In this document: in pieces, positions 23,393-31,899 of the stretch
Position numbering within the stretch: the stretch's first letter is position 1
Layout of the letters: each line of letters opens with the position of its first letter
Assembly (NCBI GenBank): GCA_002197995.1
Contig: NGZR01000007.1
Coordinates: 20,399 to 84,398 of the forward strand
Direction of reading: 5' to 3'
DNA length: 64,000 nt
From: Gaeumannomyces sp. JS-464
Lineage: Eukaryota; Ascomycota; Sordariomycetes; Magnaporthales; Magnaporthaceae
Position numbers and translations under genes: made by a program
Notes under the pieces: model-generated
Told to the model about the DNA's origin: nothing
The model's input: the letters and a program-made list of their open reading frames with translations, nothing else
Database searches by the model: none

Positions 23393-24388
23393 CAATTTAC
23401 TACAAAAGTAGTGTTTTTTAAAGCATTTATCGCAATCCGAGCGTACAAATTCCCATTTCCGGACTTTTATAAAAGGGAAAACGGTAAATTTAAAACGTTT
23501 TTTACTAAATGTAAAAGCTATTTTAAATTTTACAAATAGCAGTTTGTAAACGAAAAATAAAAGGTTGCTTACGTTATTACAAAGCTGGACGGCAAAGTAA
23601 AAAAATGGTTTTAACCGATGTAAAACGATTATTTTAAAAAATATAAAAATAGTTAAAAAGCTTTTAAAATCATTTTCGCTAATTTCGAAACTTTCGGAAA
23701 AAAAGTTAAAAAAGTGTTCGAAATAATCGACGAAACTCGAATCGCCGAAAGGGATTTGCTAAATTTTAAATAACGAAAAGCCGCGGCCAAATACGCCGCA
23801 AACTTTTAACGAATTAGCATTAAACTCGATTAAAGCGACGCTACGCGAATGCTACATTTTTACAACGCAAAACGTAAAAAATAAACTCGCAAAGCAGGAT
23901 CGTTTAAAGTTTTTTACGGATTACGTTAAAAACGCGGTTCGTATTAGCGATAAATTGTACGAACGATAATAGGAAAAAAAAGGATATAGTTTTAAAAATG
24001 CGGTATAAATTAATAAAGCTAACTAGAAAAAGATTAAGTAATAGCTTATTACGGTTTATAAAACGCATTTAAGTTTTATAAATTTTAATGCGGAAGTCGT
24101 TTATTAATAATAAAAACAATAAAAAAAGCAAAAGCAAAATTTAAAAAACGGGAAATGTTTTAAGTGCGGCTAAGCCGGCTATATTAAAATAAACTGCTTT
24201 TAGCGGGATAATAACCGTTAAATAGCTAACTTTTAGCGAACGTAAAAACCCCGATATAAAAAGGATTATATTTTAAGTTAGCGTTTAGTTAAACGAATTA
24301 CTACGACGAATTATACGTTATATACCAGTTCGATAAAAAGGTTATTAAATAGTACCTTTAAAAACTATAAAGCATTGTTGTTAAAAGG
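23393..24388 (+). pseudogene. A0 gag, second part, with zinc knuckle
   Basis: It continues the gag frame interrupted at 7777. Around 24160-24200 the plus strand reads KCFKCG-stop-AGYIKINC. This is a CX2CX4HX4C knuckle in which CAA became TAA and His became Tyr. The equivalent A1 knuckle (43650-43606, minus) keeps the His. It is degraded throughout and ends where similarity to A1 stops. Confidence 0.75.
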
Positions 24389-24510
24389 AACTAATGTATT
24401 TAGCTAAGGTTGGGTGCACAAACCTTACCTACCCCGCACTACTTACCCTGTATTACCTACCCTGTACTTTTGTGGATCTGTGCACAAGGTCGGCCCACAG
24501 CGTGCTACCG
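24389..24510 (+). repeat. Shared block H, copy 1
   Basis: It runs from ACTAATGTATTTAGC through CTTACCTACCCCGCACTAC and ACTTTTGTGGATCTGTGCAC to GGCCCACAGC. The reverse complement recurs at 47833-47943, again directly beside a family-A fragment. Short GTGCACA motifs occur in inverted orientation near the two ends. It could be the end of a DNA transposon or a small non-autonomous element; I cannot tell which. Confidence 0.6.
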
Positions 24511-24797
24511 CGCCTAAGTTAGCCGTTGTGGGGCTACCTAATTCACCTACCCTGCACGCGCCGAAGCAGGGGTGAAAAACGCACAAGTTAAATTTGGATG
24601 CCCAACGCAAAGATGGCTTTGGTAGCCGTGGGTCGATTTTTTAATTTCCCTATACAAAATAATTTTTCGGAAAATCGCGTGCGGCACCGGAACCCCTTTG
24701 GGCGGGGGGCCCGCGGGATCGATGTCGGAGGTATATGAGGGAGGCGACTGTTGGCGCCCCCTCCCTGCAATACAAGCCTGTACCACCCACTAAGCTT
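24511..24797. other. Unassigned sequence before gene island 1
   Basis: No gene-like frame. A CACCTACCCTGCAC motif at 24544 echoes block H. GC content rises sharply here, marking the right edge of the RIPped block. Confidence 0.4.
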
Positions 24798-24837
24798 GGG
24801 GCCCTGCCAGCACTACTTGTAGTGCTTGACAGGGCCC
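24798..24837. repeat. Short hairpin (about 18-bp arms)
   Basis: GGGCCCTGCCAGCACTAC is followed, after two bases, by GTAGTGCTTGACAGGGCCC. The arms are nearly perfect inverted copies (one mismatch or bulge). It lies about 110 bases before the first gene's ATG. It could be a miniature inverted-repeat element end or a cruciform. Confidence 0.7.
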
Positions 24838-24899
24838 GTACCAACTAATCGTAACCCTGTTGGCTACTGTGATTAGCGCAAGCACGCCCCAATTGAGAC

Positions 24900-24945
24900 C
24901 CTATATTTTTACACTTACCAATCCGCACAAAACCACTGCACAATC
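24900..24945 (+). promoter_or_regulatory. TATA-like box and short leader of gene 24946
   Basis: CTATATTTTTACAC lies about 45 bases upstream of ATG 24946 in AC-rich leader sequence, a normal layout for a fungal promoter. The assignment rests only on position and sequence. Confidence 0.35.
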
Positions 24946-25828
24946 ATGGCCGCCAAAACTCAATTAAGTACCCTCCCCGCCGAACTGCGCTCCGAGATCT
25001 GGAGCCTCGCGCTCCTCCCCTCCCCAGGCGTCTATCGGTGCGACCCGTCCAAGTTCATCTACACCCGCGCGGGCCCCGGCACGAGGTCGAGGACGCGCGC
25101 TGGCTGATCCCGAAGCGCCGCTACCCCACCGTCGCGCATTTGTGCCGCGAGTCGCGTCTCTTCGCCCTGGGCGCCATGGAAAAGGAGGTAAAGGAAAACT
25201 CGTTCTTCTACTGCATCGGGCAGGATACGCGCCCCTTCATCCCCGAAATCGATACCTTTTGGTTCGACGACGGTAACGATGGTGCAACCCTGCTTCATCC
25301 CATCGTCGTCCAGGAGCCCGGCGCCATCGGCAGCCGGGTCCACACCATCCGGAACCTCGCCGTATCGGCGGCGGTTGTCCAATCGTTGCGGCGGACCGAC
25401 GCCGTCTCGTACTGGGACTCGTACCTGTTCCGAGGCATTGGGCGTTTCGAAAACCTGCGGCGCGTCGACGTCGTATTTGGGCCCGTACCGATGGAGACGC
25501 GATGCGATGGTTACAAGACGGATAGAGACTGCTGGGCGGCCGCGGCCCGGGAACAGGTCCTGGAACAGTACAAAGGTCAGGGCGTCCTCACGGGGATATA
25601 CGACGTACCGGAGCTACGGCTGGTGAAGGAAATCCGGGGGTCGGACTTCGAAACTACTGGGTCATTGGCGGACGAGGACCAGGACCGAGACCCAGGAGTC
25701 GTTAAGGAGAAATTGGACAAGGTACGCGCCGACGTGTACAAAGGCTTCGAAAAGAGGGCCCGGTATCTGGCAGAGTACCCGCCGCCGCGGCCCCAAGGGC
25801 AAAAGGATGCGACCACAACAGCGGCGCC

Positions 25829-25864
<36 letters not shown>

Positions 25865-26096
25865 ACAACAACAACGCGTCGCCGAGGTTGTCCACCGGGA
25901 AAAAGATCTGTCTGAAGTCACGTTCCACGCCGCACGCATGGTCGAGACGGCGAGGTTCCGGGGCCGGACGATTCGCAAGTCCTTTTCTTTGTGGCACTTT
26001 CCCAAAGATGACAGTAGCGATGACTTCAAGCCGCCAAGCAGGCTGCCGAGTGTGAAAAAGCGATCGCGGTACCTTCCCGAGCTAGATAGTGACTAG
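24946..26096 (+). CDS. 2EXR-like (F-box-like) domain protein, one frame change
   Basis: From ATG 24946 the protein begins MAAKTQLSTLPAELRSEIWS followed by LALLPSPG. This LPxELRxxIWxLAL pattern marks the fungal 2EXR family and resembles an F-box N-terminus. That frame ends soon after 25100. The remainder continues in another frame from about 25080 to the stop at 26096, with ARWLIPKRRYPTVAHLCRES matching the family's second conserved block (hCRESR). Near 25830 a (GQ)n plus Q-run comes from repeats of GGACA. The junction needs one extra base near the GC-rich 25070-25085, and no intron of plausible size fixes it. It is either a pseudogene or an assembly indel. The family's function is unknown. 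Upstream is a TATA-like CTATATTTTT at 24901. Confidence 0.6.
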
Positions 26097-26470
26097 GCAG
26101 TCGTCCATACTGTATCTCCTAGGTCCATTGCGAGCTTTCCAGCCGTTTCTTTTTCTTCCTTTTTTTTTCTTCTTGTCTTCTGCCTCTTCTACTGCACGCC
26201 ATCCAGGAGCTGAGTGACTGGCGGGGATCAGCAAGGGATTTTGTTCAAAGAACGCCCGACGGCTGATCTTGGCAAGCGACATAGAATAGACTATTAGTAT
26301 AAAGGGGGCGGCTCATGATGTGCACATGCGCTTGCTGGCTGATATATCGGTGCTACTCCATACCCCTTCTACTAGAATCATCATAGCCCGGATCATTCTA
26401 CGTTCCTGAATATTTAAGCTCACAAGAACAAAAAAATCCTTATCCAAAAAGAAGTTAAAAAGAAAAGAAA
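26097..26470. promoter_or_regulatory. Intergenic region with TATA-like box
   Basis: A T-rich terminator-like stretch near 26150-26175 follows the first gene. AGTATAAAGGGGGCGG at about 26296 is a plausible TATA box about 170 bases before ATG 26471. No other feature was seen. Confidence 0.4.
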
Positions 26471-27480
26471 ATGTCGTCATCCTCACCGACGTTGACATCG
26501 GTCGACATCTCCCTCCCCCGACCCACGGCCTCCTTCGCGGCCGTGTCGATGCAGGGGTCCGACAAGCTCCGCTTCTTCCAGTTCCCCGACGACATCTACG
26601 GGGAGGCAGGGGCCGGGGCGGTGATACGGGCGTCGTGGCCCGAGGGCGTCCAGGCCGAGAGCCCGCACGTGGCCAGCGGCGCGTACGAGTACAAGCTCAA
26701 CGGGAAGCCGTTCGGGTCAAAGGGGGACTCGGGCGGGGTCGGGTCGCGGGTGCTGGTGCGGGACCTGCTGGCGTACCTGTACGGGGAGGGTGGGTGTTGG
26801 ATGCGTCGCTGGCGCAGAGTAGGGGTTGGGAAGCAAGGACATGCTAATTTTCCGGAAGGAGAAGCCAGGGTTTGGCGGCGGCAGTGGTGGTGGTGGTGGT
26901 AACAATAACGAGAGCAGGGAGGGGAAGGAGCAAGAGAAGCAGCAGCAGGAGCAGCCGCTGGTGGATGTCGGTGGCGATGGCGTTCAACCTGCTTATAGCG
27001 GTAGCAGCAAGACACCCGCTACACGGCCAGTTCCAGGGTGGCTCGCATTGGGCCTGACGAGCGGCGAGAGGCTGCGGCTCTTGGGACTGCGCTGGCGACG
27101 GCAAGGGGAGGGGACGCTGGTGGATGCGTTGAGGCGGGAGCTCGGCCGGCTCGGGCTCCTGGCGGGCGGGCACTGCAAGGCGGAGCCCGGCGGCGAGGTC
27201 GGGTTCGAGTTCAAGCTGCGACACCCGTTCTGGAAGGCGACTTCCGGGGAAAGGGTGATGCAGGCGCGGGGTTTAATCCTGAAGATCGTCGAGGTTAACA
27301 GCTTCGGGTGAGTTTCTTCTGGCTTTTTTTTTTGTTCTGGCCTTTCGGGCATGATGGATGATCGACAATATACTGATCTGACTACGGAGGACAGATGGAG
27401 ATCGTACGCAACTATCAGGCAACGGACGGGGGACGACAACTAGGTACGCAAAGGCCGACACATGGTACTTTATTAAGACT
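26471..27480 (+). pseudogene. Conserved fungal hypothetical protein with two related halves (frame-broken)
   Basis: Frame 1 (from ATG 26471) contains ASGAYEYKLNGKPFG and VLVRDLLAYLYGEG. Frame 2 continues with WVLDASLAQSRGW, and frame 3 with SKDMLIFRKEKPGF and later FEFKLRHPFW. The first half (YEYKLNGKPF, then a W-V-L stretch, then a DMLIFRK-type end) is echoed by the second (FEFKLRHPFW, then a helix), so the protein is an internal duplication. Both frame changes have the same sense and fall in G runs near 26790 and 26822. A good intron is visible at 27308-27394 (GTGAGT donor, CTGAC branch, ACAG acceptor). It lets NSFG continue as WRSYATIRQRTGDDN to a TAG at 27441. ADTWYFIK, a likely C-terminal motif, follows in another frame. 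Function unknown. Confidence 0.6.
27308..27394 (+). other. Predicted intron in gene 26471 (87 bp)
   Basis: Donor GGTGAGT at 27308, branch-like CTGAC at 27378-27382 and acceptor ACAG ending at 27394. Splicing removes a TGA at 27309-27311 and keeps the reading frame, which is good support. Confidence 0.7.
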
Positions 27481-27771
27481 GAGGGTGACAGAATATTAGG
27501 CTCTCATTGGACTCGGAGCTGTTGCATCGATCTGCTGGAGGTCGCTGGAAGTCGTTGGGGACACCACCAACGGGGGCTCCTGCAACGACCAGACAAAGAT
27601 CTGCTTTCTGTTTAATAGGAGGTTTGGAAGGGGCTAACCTATGGCAAAGTAAAGGTGCATGCAGTAAACCGTTTGGATTAATTTCTACCTCTAAGGAACT
27701 AGTAGGAGAGGCTGTTAAGGGTGGGAAACCCTCGGGCTTTATATACACGGGTGCGCGGTAAGGATATCGAG
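27481..27771. other. Unassigned sequence
   Basis: No gene recognised. Frames on both strands overlap without motif or splice support. Confidence 0.4.
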
Positions 27772-27824
27772 CCCTCGTCGGCCTCGCCCGGTGCGTGTCA
27801 CGCACCGGGCGAGGCCGACGAGGG
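27772..27824. repeat. Perfect 53-bp palindrome (26-bp arms, 1-base loop)
   Basis: The left arm 27772-27797 (CCCTCGTCGGCC...GTGCG-TG) and right arm 27799-27824 are exact reverse complements around a single T at 27798, followed by five Ts. A shorter inverted pair, CGGGCACCG / CGGTGCCCG, lies at about 27832 and 27909. It is not part of any recognised element. Confidence 0.95.
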
Positions 27825-29672
27825 TTTTTAACGGGCACCGGGGTCCTGTAACGCGACTTGCCGGTAGATCCCCCGTAAAAACCCGCTCCTTTGCGACACA
27901 CCCCCCAGCCGGTGCCCGGAGGGGATAGGCTGTAAACAAAGGAAAGGTGTAAATAAGGTTATTACGAACTTGTCTCGCAGCGCGCGGGTGCTCGGTAAAA
28001 AAGTGCTGGTAAATCCAAATGCTTGGTTGCGGTATAGGGTCGGTCCCTCCCGTGCCGGCGCCTTCCTTCCGCTTAGTTCTAGGTGCTCCTTCCCTCTTAG
28101 TACGCGCTTGGTGTTTACCGTTAGCTGCGCGGTAACAAAAAGGCTTTACCGTTGGCTTCTACCTAGGCGTTCTTTTTTCCTCTCTTTTTTTAGCAACAAA
28201 TAACAATTTGTACGTGGTAATACCTTTAACCCTTTAAGCGACGGATTTAGGCTAACTTGTAGGCGGCATTAAAGCCCAAATTTTATAAAAGCCGTAAATT
28301 TATATCGTTTCCGATCGTACGCGCGAACGCGCGCGATAGGGCTAAGGCGCAATCAATCGCTAACTTGCTTTAAATATCTGGAAAACCTTCTTGTAAGGAA
28401 AGAGCGGCCGTCCGGGCTCGCGCCTAAAAAAAGTAATACTTTATACCCTTTTGCTTGCGCTTTTAAGTGCTTATTTAACCGTTAAAAAGCGTATAGGGTC
28501 CGTTTTTAAAATAATTTGGCGCGAGCTTTAGCGGCTTCCTGAAAAAAAGCCTCGCGGCTCCCTTTGCCGCTAGCAGCAGCGGTAACAATAACAAATGCGG
28601 CGCTTTTAGCGTCGGCGGAAACCTCGCGGCCTCCGCCACCTGCTGCACCGCTAATAACAATAGCGACAGCACCGGCCGTGCCGCCGCCGCCCGTTACGCC
28701 GCCTCGCCGCCCGCTGCCCACCAGCCGGCCGGCCGCGCCGCGCCCTCGGGTGCGGCTAACGATAGCCCAGCCCGCACTTGTGCCCACCACTTCCGCGCCC
28801 AGTGCCGCCCCGCTCGTTGCGGTCTTTTTTTACCAATTTGGACCAAATCGAGCTTTCCTTCGGAAAAAAGCATCCTGCTCCCTCGTAGGAGGTCGCGCAA
28901 AAAAAAAAAAACCGCTTTAAATAGGCGGGTGCGTATCCCTAGCGCTTTAAGCGAAAGGGCGAAAGCCACCGAGGCTTTCGCTTTTAACGATAACGATAAG
29001 AACGAGGATAAGGACGAGGAGGACGAGGTCGTTTAATCGCCCAAAGCCGACCGCCTTAACCGGGGCGAGCCCTGTAACCCAGTAAATTATGCTTCCTAAG
29101 CATTGGTTTATTAGTTTAAGTGCTTTTAGCGCACCCGACTGCCTTTCCCTAGCCTTACCCCCTTTTTATGCTAACTTTTCCTTATTAGATTTTGCGCAGC
29201 CGCGCTCGCGCCCCCGTTTCCCGTCCCCGCCGGCCTGCCTTTAAAAAAGGCGCCGTCGCTGGAATGCCTAAAAGGGTTACCCTCGGGCTGTTCCGTGCGA
29301 CGGCTGCACCCGCGCGTACCTTACAGGGTACCGCGGGCTTTGCTTCGACCGTTTTATGCGCCGTAAGCGTAAGGACGGCAAAGCTCCTCGTTGCGTGCAA
29401 TGCCAAAGGGTTACTTTTGTAAGCCTTTTCCCGTGGACGAAACCCTTTGCAATAAAACTACCAGCTCGGAAAGGCTTTCGCCCGTACTGACAGTAGGGAG
29501 GTTCGGAGATTTCGTATTGTCGTTCGTAACCTAATCGCGCCGTACAAGCGTGGTTATTCGAAATAGGTTGCGAGGGAAAAAAGCGACTCGAAATCGAAAA
29601 AGGTGCACGCAAAGCGTCCCTGTAAAAAAAGGGATGCTCCTCCTTAACGCGAGCCGAAAAGGAAGCGAGACT
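27825..29672. other. Mixed-composition region with unrecognised remnants
   Basis: No gene is supported. Contents: a 28560-28800 stretch of GCC/GCG-rich sequence (Ala/Pro-rich in one frame, Gly/Ala-rich in the other), an A-rich run at 28898, and a cysteine-containing frame at 29331-29410 (FMRRKRKDGKAPRCVQCQRV). The right end (29640-29672) is GC-rich and resembles, weakly, the sequence preceding the F LTR at 46159. It may therefore be the 3' end of another F-type element. Confidence 0.4.
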
Positions 29673-29841
29673 GTTATGGATTGGGCCTGGTAGCCCAATT
29701 TTAATGCCAAGGCTTTGCCTTGTGGCTTGTATAGTCCCCTCCGTGGCCTCGGGCCTTTGGCAGGTAGATCTCTTCCTTCGTTAGCTTTATTTATTACCTT
29801 TCCTGGGCCTTTAAGCGACCACTTTCGGGCCACCCTATAAT
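29673..29841 (+). repeat. Family F LTR, left copy (169 bp)
   Basis: It starts TGTTATGGATTGGGCCTGG and ends CACCCTATAATA (CCATAACA in the right copy). It is highly similar to 46159-46329. The termini form the inverted pair TGTTATGG / CCATAACA. Confidence 0.85.
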
Positions 29842-29849
29842 ATTAAATA

Positions 29850-30014
29850 AAGCTCCTTTTTTTCGATACATATACGCACCAAATCGAAAGAATGTCCGAC
29901 TCGACCTCGATAAACCTATTATGCTATATACTTCCACACGCACCAAAGTTACAGCTAAAGGAAGGGTTTAAGCCTTGGCTGGTCGAAATGCGGATAAAGA
30001 TGGTGGTTAACGGG
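29850..30014 (+). pseudogene. Element F gag, N-terminal part
   Basis: Readable as LKPWLVEMRIKMVVNG immediately before the A1 insertion. This resembles the start of the capsid region of fungal gypsy gag proteins (RPWL-x-E-M-R-x-K). It continues at 45036 after A1. Confidence 0.6.
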
Positions 30015-30437
30015 TGTTACAATTAGGGTTTGCTTTTAGGTAGGGCACCTCGGGGGTGGAAAGGATAATATCGCTGATTTGGGTTTAGGGGAACACGTGA
30101 CTTAAAAGGACAATTTGATTGCTTGCCCCAGGGGATGCTTGGAGTTAACTTAGGTTAACTAATGCCGAAGCCTTAGTTAAAACTACTTAAAACAAAGGAG
30201 GAGACTTATCCTTTTATACACACGCTTTTTTTGCCTTAATGGTCCTCGGATTTGTGGCTTTATCCTTGGCTTATTACAAATTTACAAATCCTTTTTGAAT
30301 TTGTCGTTGCTTTTTGGCTACCACAAGTCCACAGATTTTTTGGATTACGTAACTCCACGTATCCTAATACGAGGTAGGGGCGCCATTTAAAGCCCTTCCC
30401 GTTTTGCTGCCCTGGGGCCCGCATGCTGGTTATAATA
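30015..30437 (-). repeat. 3' LTR of A1 (423 bp)
   Basis: It runs TGTTACAATTAGGG...GCATGCTGGTTATAATA on the plus strand. It contains the shared TTAACTTAGGTTAACTAATGC segment and the CACAAATTTACAAATCC-type repeats. It is less mutated than the internal region. Confidence 0.85.
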
Positions 30438-30644
30438 TTAGGTTTTCCCCTTTTAAGCCAAATCCTTTTAGTTTAACCTTATCGCCCCGCTTTTTATTAG
30501 TGGTAAGTATTTTCCTTTTTTACCATTTTCCATTCCCTTTTTATTTTAACAAAATGTTTGGTCGAGTGCGAAAACGTCCCTTTGCGAAAAAAAACCCTTT
30601 AGCGTAAGGACCTGCTTATTTAAGTCGTTTTTTCTTTTGTTAAA

Positions 30645-31080
30645 ATGCCTTCCTGCTTTTTTTATTACGAGGTTTTAAAGCGTAAAAGGTGCGAAGCCTC
30701 CTTTTAGGATTCGTCGCGGTACGTGGAGTATTTCGGTCGGAACCGCTCGGGTTGCGACATTTTAGGCCTTTTTTTTTTTTTAAATAACTCCGTTTTATCG
30801 GCTTGCAGTACTAGCAAATAAAAGCGGAAGTTAAAACGGTGGAAGAAGAACGTCGCGCTTTAAATAACGAACGCCGTGCTTTAAATAACAAGCTAAAACG
30901 TTTGCGAAAACAGAAAAAAGTATGGTTCGAAAAAAAAATGCGTGCAATTCGTCGTGGTATTAACGTTATAAAGGAATTAAAACGTATTAAGCGGGAGGAG
31001 GCCGACCGGGAAGCCCATTAGGCTGCCTCGCAGCCTGGGCCATTTTTAGCTTTTGCTGTTTCCTTCGATTAGCAAGTGCC
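30645..31080 (+). pseudogene. Antisense accessory frame of family A, copy in A1
   Basis: This frame runs opposite to gag-pol, between the chromodomain and the 3' LTR. From ATG 30645 it reads MPSCFFYYEVLKRKRCEASF, then RNRSGCDILG. After one frame change it is open for 60 codons (30839-31021): EEERRALNNERRALNNKLKR, then LRKQKKVWF, RAIRRGINV and IKREEADREA. This is a strongly basic heptad-like coiled coil. The A3 copy (49414-48950) keeps the same order and wording, including RCKRC before CDILG. I recall fungal hypothetical proteins with a cysteine cluster (C..C...RCD) followed by such a coiled coil, but no function is known to me. Confidence 0.6.
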
Positions 31081-31569
31081 CGGGGTCGATCCTAACTTAA
31101 ACCTGCTTGCTTTTTTTTAACTCCCGTAAGTTATTTTTTTTTTTAACGCTTTTACAAAACCCGTGGCATATTGGGTGTGGTTTTGGTCCTTCCTTACCAA
31201 GGTCGCAGGTTTAATTCTTAGCGGGTTCGTCTATTATAATAATATTATCGTTAAACTAATAGTGCTATTATAATGGTGCTTTTTTTTTTTTTTTTTTTTT
31301 TAACCGTTCGTAATAAACCCTTTTGCCTTATTTGGTTCTAGTAAGCCGTGCTTTTTTAACAACTTTTTTAAGTTTTGTAGCATATTAAGTGCGGTTTTGG
31401 TTTTTTTCCCGAGGTTTTAGGTTCGAACCTTGGTACGACCATTGTTAAAAACCCGATTGTCGAGTTTTCGCCGATTGGTTTCCTAGCTACTTTTGCTTTT
31501 GCTAACTTCCTTATAAGTGCTTTTGCCGGTACCCCGTTAAAGCTTTTTAGCAATTTATAAAGTTGGTTT

Positions 31570-31685
31570 TTTTCTTACGTGTTTTCCTTATAACCGTATT
31601 TTTTCCATTTAATTAGGTACTTTTTAAACTTGTTTTTTGGCTTATAGTTTAGGATTTTTTCGATTTCGTATTTTTGTTTTAGGTC
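31570..31685 (-). pseudogene. Chromodomain of A1 pol
   Basis: The minus strand reads KYEIEKILNYKPKNKFKKYL, IKWKKYGYKENT, then a stop where the A3 copy has W. It has the Y-x-I/V-E-x-I-L start and the KYL-I-K-W core of a chromodomain. It is nearly identical to 48040-48180. Confidence 0.8.
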
Positions 31686-31899
31686 GATTTTTATTAACTC
31701 GTCGCTTTTAAAACCCGGTAGCGCTAATTTAAATAAAAAGATGTAAAAAACCGGGTGGGATTTTATAATTGGGGGTAATTGGAATTTATAATTTACATTC
31801 GAAACTTTTTTTAGTATTTTAAAAGGTTTTAATTTTTTATAGTTTAGCTTATCGTTTAGTCGTTTTGTTTTAATATTGCGTTAAAAAAAATAAACGCTA

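Larger units (their letters stand above)
7088..24388 (+). mobile_element. Family A gypsy LTR element, copy A0, 5' part, split by element B
   Basis: The 5' LTR (7088-7578) is followed by gag sequence on the plus strand. That gag matches the reverse complement of A1 gag (44600-43440). The frame stops at 7777 inside gag, element B intervenes (7778-23387), and gag resumes at 23393. The joined flanks reproduce the uninterrupted A1 order exactly around TAAAA. The element is lost near 24388, in the region just after gag, where an unrelated block begins; there is no 3' LTR. It is heavily RIP-degraded and AT-rich. Confidence 0.85.

Noticed and set aside
25577..26029. 150-codon minus-strand frame with CPCPCP repeats
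   Set aside because: Shadow of the GQGQGQ repeat in the plus-strand 2EXR-like gene.
27772..27829. GC hairpin followed by Ts as a bacterial-type terminator
   Set aside because: The window is clearly eukaryotic (introns, RIP), so such a terminator has no expected role; arms are also far longer than usual.
31190..31445. tRNA-like T-arm motifs (GGTTCGAACC) and long T run, suggesting a SINE
   Set aside because: No cloverleaf or A/B boxes at the right spacing; the segment is part of the family-A 3' region and recurs in A3 only in that context.
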